The notes under the pieces are model-generated. The model ran no database searches and had not been told where the DNA came from. It worked only from the letters and a program-made list of their open reading frames with translations. Source: an uncultured Opitutales bacterium (GTDB lineage Bacteria > Verrucomicrobiota > Verrucomicrobiia > Opitutales > Intestinicryptomonadaceae). From it: a DNA stretch of 58,138 nt. Position numbers and translations under genes: made by a program. The DNA lies in the NCBI GenBank assembly GCA_900548185.1, contig URJJ01000010.1, positions 1-58,138 of the forward strand, in the 5' to 3' direction. Numbering within the stretch: the stretch's first letter is position 1; each line of letters begins with the position of its first letter. Below are positions 54,270-58,138 of the stretch, in pieces.

Positions 54270-54356
54270 AATTTTGGAAATGTTAAAATAGAAACGAGCC
54301 CGGCCCGTCTTTCAACACAAATTTGCTGCCGCGCCGCGCAAGGGGGCAAAATAATA

Positions 54357-55229
54357 TTGCGAAAAGCGCGGAGAGGGCCACTCTTTTGGGGCGTGGACTT
54401 ATCGGGCAAAAAGATTCTGTTTGTCGTAAACTACGGAAAACGAGACGCCGGGGCGCTTTCCGAAAGGCTCGACGCGGCCGCGCGCGGCGCCGGGGCGGAA
54501 ACTGAAGTCAAAAGCGGGCACGCGCTTCCGCCCGACGCGTTCGCGGGGGCGGACTTCTGCTGCGTAATAGGCGGCGACGGGACGATACTGGCGTGCGTCG
54601 AGGGGGCGGTGAAACACGGCGTCCCGATTTTCGGGATAAACCTCGGGAAGCTCGGATTCATGGCCACATTCACCGACGGGATATCGGACGCCGAATTTCT
54701 GGAAATACTCGGGGGCGGCGGCAGGATAAAGCCAAGGTCGCTCCTGGAGGCGCGCTGGGGCGGCGAAAGGCGCATCGCCCTCAACGAGTTCGCGGTTAAA
54801 AGCCCCGGGGCCTCCGGCATTCTCTCGCTCGCCGTGCGCGCAAACGGGGAGTTCGTCGCAAACTTTGAAGGCGACGGCATAATCCTTTCCACGCCGACCG
54901 GCAGCTCCGCCTACAACCTTTCGGCGGGCGGTCCCCTGATATACCCGAGGGCGAAGGCGTTCGCCCTGACAAGCATATGCCCGCACACGCTCTCGAACCG
55001 CAGCATAGTGTTCGGCGCAGACATGGAAATCGAGGTCCTGCGCAGGGGCGGAGACGCCGTCTTAATCGCAGACGGCGCGCCCTGCCCCGGCTGGAGTCCC
55101 GAAGAGCCGCTCTTTATAAGGGTGCCCGAAGAGGCGGTAAAGTTCCTCAAGCCCGAGGGGCATTCCCACTTTTCAATACTCCGCACGAAGCTCGGATGGA
55201 GCGAAAACCCGCGCAAGGGGGCGCGCTGA
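54357..55229 (+). CDS. nadK: NAD kinase
   Basis: NadK phosphorylates NAD to NADP. The catalytic GGDGTIL, NLGKLGFMATF, the diglyceride-kinase-like GDGIILSTPTGSSAYNLSAGGPL and the substrate stretch HTLSNRSIVF are all in place; size is 278-290 residues. The start is uncertain. The TTG at 54357 has an AGGGGG site 10 bp upstream, while a GTG at 54393 (then DLSGKKILFVVNYGK) begins right before the first strand of the fold. No ATG is available before the conserved part. It is followed after 22 bp by a small membrane-protein gene. Confidence 0.95.
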   Translation: MRKARRGPLFWGVDLSGKKILFVVNYGKRDAGALSERLDAAARGAGAETEVKSGHALPPDAFAGADFCCVIGGDGTILACVEGAVKHGVPIFGINLGKLGFMATFTDGISDAEFLEILGGGGRIKPRSLLEARWGGERRIALNEFAVKSPGASGILSLAVRANGEFVANFEGDGIILSTPTGSSAYNLSAGGPLIYPRAKAFALTSICPHTLSNRSIVFGADMEIEVLRRGGDAVLIADGAPCPGWSPEEPLFIRVPEEAVKFLKPEGHSHFSILRTKLGWSENPRKGAR

Positions 55230-55251
55230 CGCCAAACTGAAAAATCTCCAC

Positions 55252-55725
55252 ATGCCAGAGGACAAAAAGAAATCCGGAAACGCGGGCGGCGCCAGGGAGA
55301 GGGCTGCGGCCGCGCTTGTGAAACGCCTGCTCGAAGACGCCGAGCTGGAGGCGCGCGAGCGCAGGACGTCGGCTGCCTGCCTCTTTCTTTTCATGCTTTT
55401 GAGCGCGGCCGGATTCGCCCTCCTTCCGCAGCCCGGCTGCTCGGGCCCGGCGGTCGCGGTATTGGGGGCCATGATGCTTTCCTCGCTATTCTACCGGACG
55501 CCTTTCGGGGCGGCCCGCGCGGCGGCCGCGTTTTTCGCGGGCTTTTACTCGTACAGGCTCTACAACGCCTCCCTTGAGCCGGCGGCTGCGGCAAACCTTT
55601 CATACTGGATTCTCGGGGCGCTCATGACGGTCAGGATGAAGTCGAAAATAACGGTGCTGGCGCTTCTGGCCTCGGAGGCGGTATTCATGTATATGGCATA
55701 CTTAATCATCAACAAAGGCGCATGA
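55252..55725 (+). CDS. Small membrane protein of unknown function
   Basis: A 157-residue protein I do not recognise. A charged, probably coiled-coil N terminus (MPEDKKKSGNAGG..., LVKRLLEDAELEARERR) is followed by four hydrophobic segments: SAACLFLFMLLSAAGFALL, PAVAVLGAMMLSSLF, ARAAAAFFAGFYSY and LALLASEAVFMYMAYLII. It is placed between nadK (22 bp) and the YihY-family gene (1-bp gap), all on the plus strand, so it is almost surely translated. It may be a partner of the YihY-family protein, but only gene order says so. Confidence 0.82.
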   Translation: MPEDKKKSGNAGGARERAAAALVKRLLEDAELEARERRTSAACLFLFMLLSAAGFALLPQPGCSGPAVAVLGAMMLSSLFYRTPFGAARAAAAFFAGFYSYRLYNASLEPAAAANLSYWILGALMTVRMKSKITVLALLASEAVFMYMAYLIINKGA

Positions 55726-55726
55726 C

Positions 55727-57184
55727 ATGCCGGAAATAAAAGACGGGGCGGCACCGCACAAAGAGCCGCTTTCAAAAAAAATATCCCGTGCCGTGGAATT
55801 TTTAACTTTCGGCATATGGACGTCCGACATACGCAGCATGCCGAAGTTCATGGCGGCATGCTACGCCCTGCTGAGGGCGGCCGTGACCACCGTCACGGGG
55901 ATAATGAAAAACCGAATCCCGATACAGGCGGCGTCGCTTTCCTACACCACCCTGCTCGCGCTCGGGCCGATAGTCGCAGTGGTGGTGATATTCTCGGGGA
56001 TGGTGTTCCGCGAAAAGGGCGACAGGTTCGTCTATGACAAGATAGTGGAGGCCATGGTGTTCGTGATGCCGGCCGTAAACGAGGTCGTTGAGCCGGTTCC
56101 CGGCTTTGAAGGGCAGTCCCCGGAAGAGCAGGCGCGGGAGGAGGCGGCGGAGATGAGCCGCATAAACCCCGAAATACTGGCGCTAATCGAAAAAATTTCA
56201 AAGGGCAGCACGTCGCTTGGAATCGTGGGCACGCTCACGGTCGTGCTGACGTGCCTGCTTTTGTGCGTCAACATGGAGTCCGCCTTCAACACGGTGTGGG
56301 GCGTCAGCAAGGGGCGCAAGTGGGTGATGCGCTTTACTTTCTACTGGATGCTCATAACACTCGGCGTAGTTCTGGGCCTGTCGGGCATGACATTCCTGAC
56401 GGGATCGCAGCTCGGCGGGATTTTCAAAAACATCCCCGTAATTTCAGAGTACTCAAGCTGGGGGACGCAGCTCATAGGCATGGGCGCCCTGGTCGTGGCG
56501 CTTGCCATGTTTTACAAGTTCATGCCAAACACCCACGTGCGCCTGGTTCCCGCACTCGTCGGCGCGGCGGCGGTGACATGCCTGCTTCTGGCAAACAACA
56601 AGCTCTCCTTCCTTTACATCGGCAAGGTGATGCAGCACCAGAATTTCTACGGATACCTCGCGATAGTTCCCGTTGCGATGTTCAGCCTCTACATATTCTG
56701 GCTCTTCATCCTGACCGGGGCCCAGATAACCTATGCGGTCCAAAATATAGACTTTCTTGCAAGCAGCCAGATGTGGAAGCGGACGGGCTTCAAGGTGCGC
56801 GAGCTGATAGCCCTCGCCATATACTCCGAAATCGCGAAGGCCTTCTACGGCGACGCCCCCTCGCCCACCCTGCGCAGGCTCTGCGACTCCCTGAACATTC
56901 CCAAGGAAATCGCAAAAGCCGGCATACTCGCCCTCGAAGACAAGGGGCTGATATGCTCGGTTGAGGAGGACGAAATGAGCGAACCCTCGTACAAGCCCTC
57001 GCACTCTCCCGACTCGCTGACGCTTTCGGACTTTTTCAAAACCATGGGCGAAAACGACGGCGACGAAATAATAGAGCGCGACATAGCCTGCCGCAACGCG
57101 ACCGCCGCTCACGCCGTCGAGTCATTCTCGCGCTACGCCAGCGGCGAGTACGCAAAAAAAACGATAAGGGAGCTTCTGAGCTGA
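55727..57184 (+). CDS. YihY/BrkB-family membrane protein with C-terminal winged-helix-like extension
   Basis: A 485-residue inner-membrane protein of the YihY (formerly RNase BN) family, which has six membrane segments. The family core is visible: IQAASLSYTTLLALGPIVAVVV, a large loop with coiled-coil-like charge, TSLGIVGTLTVVLTCLLLCVNMESAFNTVWGV, and KFMPNTHVRLVPALVGA. Beyond the core the protein has about 110 extra residues (KVRELIALAIYSEIAKAFYG..., LNIPKEIAKAGILALEDKGLICSV) that look like a winged helix, followed by an acidic tail. Such extensions occur in part of the family. Function is not established. Confidence 0.93.
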   Translation: MPEIKDGAAPHKEPLSKKISRAVEFLTFGIWTSDIRSMPKFMAACYALLRAAVTTVTGIMKNRIPIQAASLSYTTLLALGPIVAVVVIFSGMVFREKGDRFVYDKIVEAMVFVMPAVNEVVEPVPGFEGQSPEEQAREEAAEMSRINPEILALIEKISKGSTSLGIVGTLTVVLTCLLLCVNMESAFNTVWGVSKGRKWVMRFTFYWMLITLGVVLGLSGMTFLTGSQLGGIFKNIPVISEYSSWGTQLIGMGALVVALAMFYKFMPNTHVRLVPALVGAAAVTCLLLANNKLSFLYIGKVMQHQNFYGYLAIVPVAMFSLYIFWLFILTGAQITYAVQNIDFLASSQMWKRTGFKVRELIALAIYSEIAKAFYGDAPSPTLRRLCDSLNIPKEIAKAGILALEDKGLICSVEEDEMSEPSYKPSHSPDSLTLSDFFKTMGENDGDEIIERDIACRNATAAHAVESFSRYASGEYAKKTIRELLS

Positions 57185-57188
57185 GAAT

Positions 57189-57827
57189 ATGGACATATTC
57201 GAATTGAGAAACGAATACAAAAAGGGCCGCCTCGACCGCCAGGACCTGAACGACAACCCGTTCGCACAGTTCAAAAAGTGGTTCGACGAGGCGATGCACT
57301 GCGGCCTCGAAGAGCCGAACGCAATGACCATCGCCACCGTCGGCGGGGACGGCGCGCCCGACATACGGACCGTTCTGCTAAAGTCGTGGGACGAGCGCGG
57401 GTTCGTGTTCTTTACAAACTACGAATCATCCAAGGCCGCCGACCTCGCCTCAAACCCCAACATAGCCGCGCACTTTCTCTGGCTCGGCCTCGAACGCCAG
57501 CTCAAAATTTTGGGCAGGGCCGAAAAGATAAGCGCAATCGAATCTCTGCGCTACTTCGTTTCGCGCCCTTCCGACAGCAGGCTCGGCGCATGGGTGTCGC
57601 ACCAAAGCAAGGTGATAACCTCGCGTTCGCTCCTCGAAATCAAATTCGACGAAATGAAGCGCAAATTCTCAAACGGCGAAATCCCGCTCCCGTCGTTCTG
57701 GGGCGGATACCGCATAAAGCCCTCTCTTTTTGAATTCTGGCAGGGGCGCCCATCTCGCCTCCACGACCGTTTCCGCTACAAACTCCTTAAGGATTCCTCC
57801 TGGCAAATAGACCGCCTTTCCCCCTAG
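57189..57827 (+). CDS. pdxH: Pyridoxine/pyridoxamine 5'-phosphate oxidase
   Basis: PdxH is the FMN-dependent oxidase that makes pyridoxal 5'-phosphate. The 212-residue protein shows ATVGGDGAPDIRTVLLKSWDERGFVFFTNYESSKAADLA split over the FMN- and PLP-binding first half, LERQLKILGRAEKIS, then SRLGAWVSHQSKVI and the C-terminal signature PSFWGGYRIKPSLFEFWQGRPSRLHDR. Full length and intact. It starts 4 bp after the YihY-family stop and is the last gene of the window; palindromic repeats begin 6 bp after its stop. Confidence 0.97.
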   Translation: MDIFELRNEYKKGRLDRQDLNDNPFAQFKKWFDEAMHCGLEEPNAMTIATVGGDGAPDIRTVLLKSWDERGFVFFTNYESSKAADLASNPNIAAHFLWLGLERQLKILGRAEKISAIESLRYFVSRPSDSRLGAWVSHQSKVITSRSLLEIKFDEMKRKFSNGEIPLPSFWGGYRIKPSLFEFWQGRPSRLHDRFRYKLLKDSSWQIDRLSP

Positions 57828-57832
57828 GCAAG

Positions 57833-57961
57833 GCAAGGCGAAGCCTTGCATGTGGGACGCTCCCGCATCCCGAGGGGCAAGGCAAAGCCTTGCATGTGCG
57901 ATGCTTTCGCATCCCGAGGGCAAGGCAAAGCCTTGCATGTGCGATGCTTTCGCATCCCGAG
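57833..57961. repeat. Three tandem palindromic repeat units (about 42 bp each)
   Basis: Units at 57833-57874, 57877-57918 and 57920-57961. Each consists of GCAAGGC-AAA-GCCTTGC, then ATGT, then a second hairpin GCGATGCTTTCGCATC and CCGAG. Units 2 and 3 are identical. Unit 1 differs in the second stem (GGGACGCTCCC) yet still folds, as if pairing was kept. They may act as the pdxH transcript end. Confidence 0.9.
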
Positions 57962-58004
57962 GGGGCAAGGCCCCCTGCGGAGGAATTTGCATCCGCAAAT
58001 AATC
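57923..58004. repeat. 82-bp direct repeat, copy 1
   Basis: Identical to 58057-58138. It covers most of the third palindromic unit plus a tail with two more hairpins (GGGGGCAAGGCCCCC; TGCGGA...TCCGCA), ending AATAATC. Confidence 0.95.
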
Positions 58005-58056
58005 TCCTCCGCTCCCCCTCTAAAGCCTAAAGCACTTCACAAAGAAACCCCTCAAT

Positions 58057-58138
58057 AGGCAAAGCCTTGCATGTGCGATGCTTTCGCATCCCGAGGGGGC
58101 AAGGCCCCCTGCGGAGGAATTTGCATCCGCAAATAATC
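58057..58138. repeat. 82-bp direct repeat, copy 2, at the contig end
   Basis: Exact copy of 57923-58004, and the sequence stops exactly at its last base. This is what a short-read assembler does at a repeat it cannot resolve, so further copies probably exist in the genome. Confidence 0.92.

Noticed and set aside
54313..54322. ACAAATTTGC near nadK, similar to the ACAAATTTGT core
   Set aside because: The last base breaks the palindrome and no sigma-54 promoter lies near.
57833..58138. CRISPR-like array at the window end
   Set aside because: Repeat units abut each other with no unique spacers and are themselves hairpins.

Overview
The window reads as a contig from a Gram-negative, LPS-bearing bacterium, most probably of the PVC group (Verrucomicrobiota-like). 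This rests on a type III glutamine synthetase with GltBD, a Rho carrying a large disordered N-terminal extension, Kdo transferase next to a membrane-anchored metallophosphoesterase of the LpxG/YaeI kind, and GatCAB. The taxon is an inference, because there is no rRNA or marker tree here. I recognised no tRNA, rRNA, CRISPR array or insertion sequence. The first 17 bases are a remnant of the Tn5 mosaic-end sequencing adapter, and the last bases lie in an 82-bp direct repeat, so this is very likely a complete short-read contig bounded by an adapter and an assembly break.

Layout. 0-4.5 kb: PEBP-family protein, shikimate kinase, an orphan OmpR-type response regulator, argH and a MarR regulator. 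4.5-6.2 kb: no recognisable gene. 6.2-16 kb (minus strand): pilC, two tandem PilB-type ATPases, rho, coaE, gpsA and an SDR dehydrogenase. 16-20.8 kb: hibernation factor hpf, an Rrf2 regulator, and metY-cysK. The same CTAC-N6-GGTAG inverted repeat lies before rrf2 and before cysK. 21-23 kb: an AT-rich island with a Panacea-domain antitoxin, its overlapping partner (probable toxin), a possible 59-aa protein and a chain of small hairpins.

23-36.4 kb is a nitrogen-assimilation block: TorF-like porin, amtB, glnB, a GAF-AAA+-Fis sigma-54 activator, gltD, gltB and, divergently, type III glutamine synthetase. Three sigma-54 (-24/-12) promoters with GG-N10-GC spacing can be read before glnB, gltB and glnN. 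Perfect palindromes sharing the core ACAAATTTGT lie 85-165 bp upstream of them. The activator gene is translationally coupled to gltD, which suggests one autoregulated regulon covering ammonium uptake and the GS/GOGAT cycle.

37-49 kb: a maltose-type acetyltransferase, a possible small RNA or tandem-hairpin terminator, pta, a UvrD/PcrA helicase coupled to aroQ, a NIF3-family protein, and an operon gatC-gatA-gatB-Ste24-like protease-carbamoylputrescine amidase. 49-57.8 kb: pilT, then a minus-strand cell-envelope cluster (FabZ-like dehydratase, ketoacyl synthase, waaA, candidate lpxG), then nadK, a small membrane protein, a YihY-family membrane protein and pdxH. The window ends in palindromic repeats.

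Genes on both strands are often coupled by 4-nt ATGA/GTGA overlaps (gltD-activator, aroQ-helicase, gatB-protease). In contrast, several intergenic stretches of 0.7-1.7 kb hold nothing I can assign. Where a start codon was moved inward from the longest open frame, this is stated in the entry.
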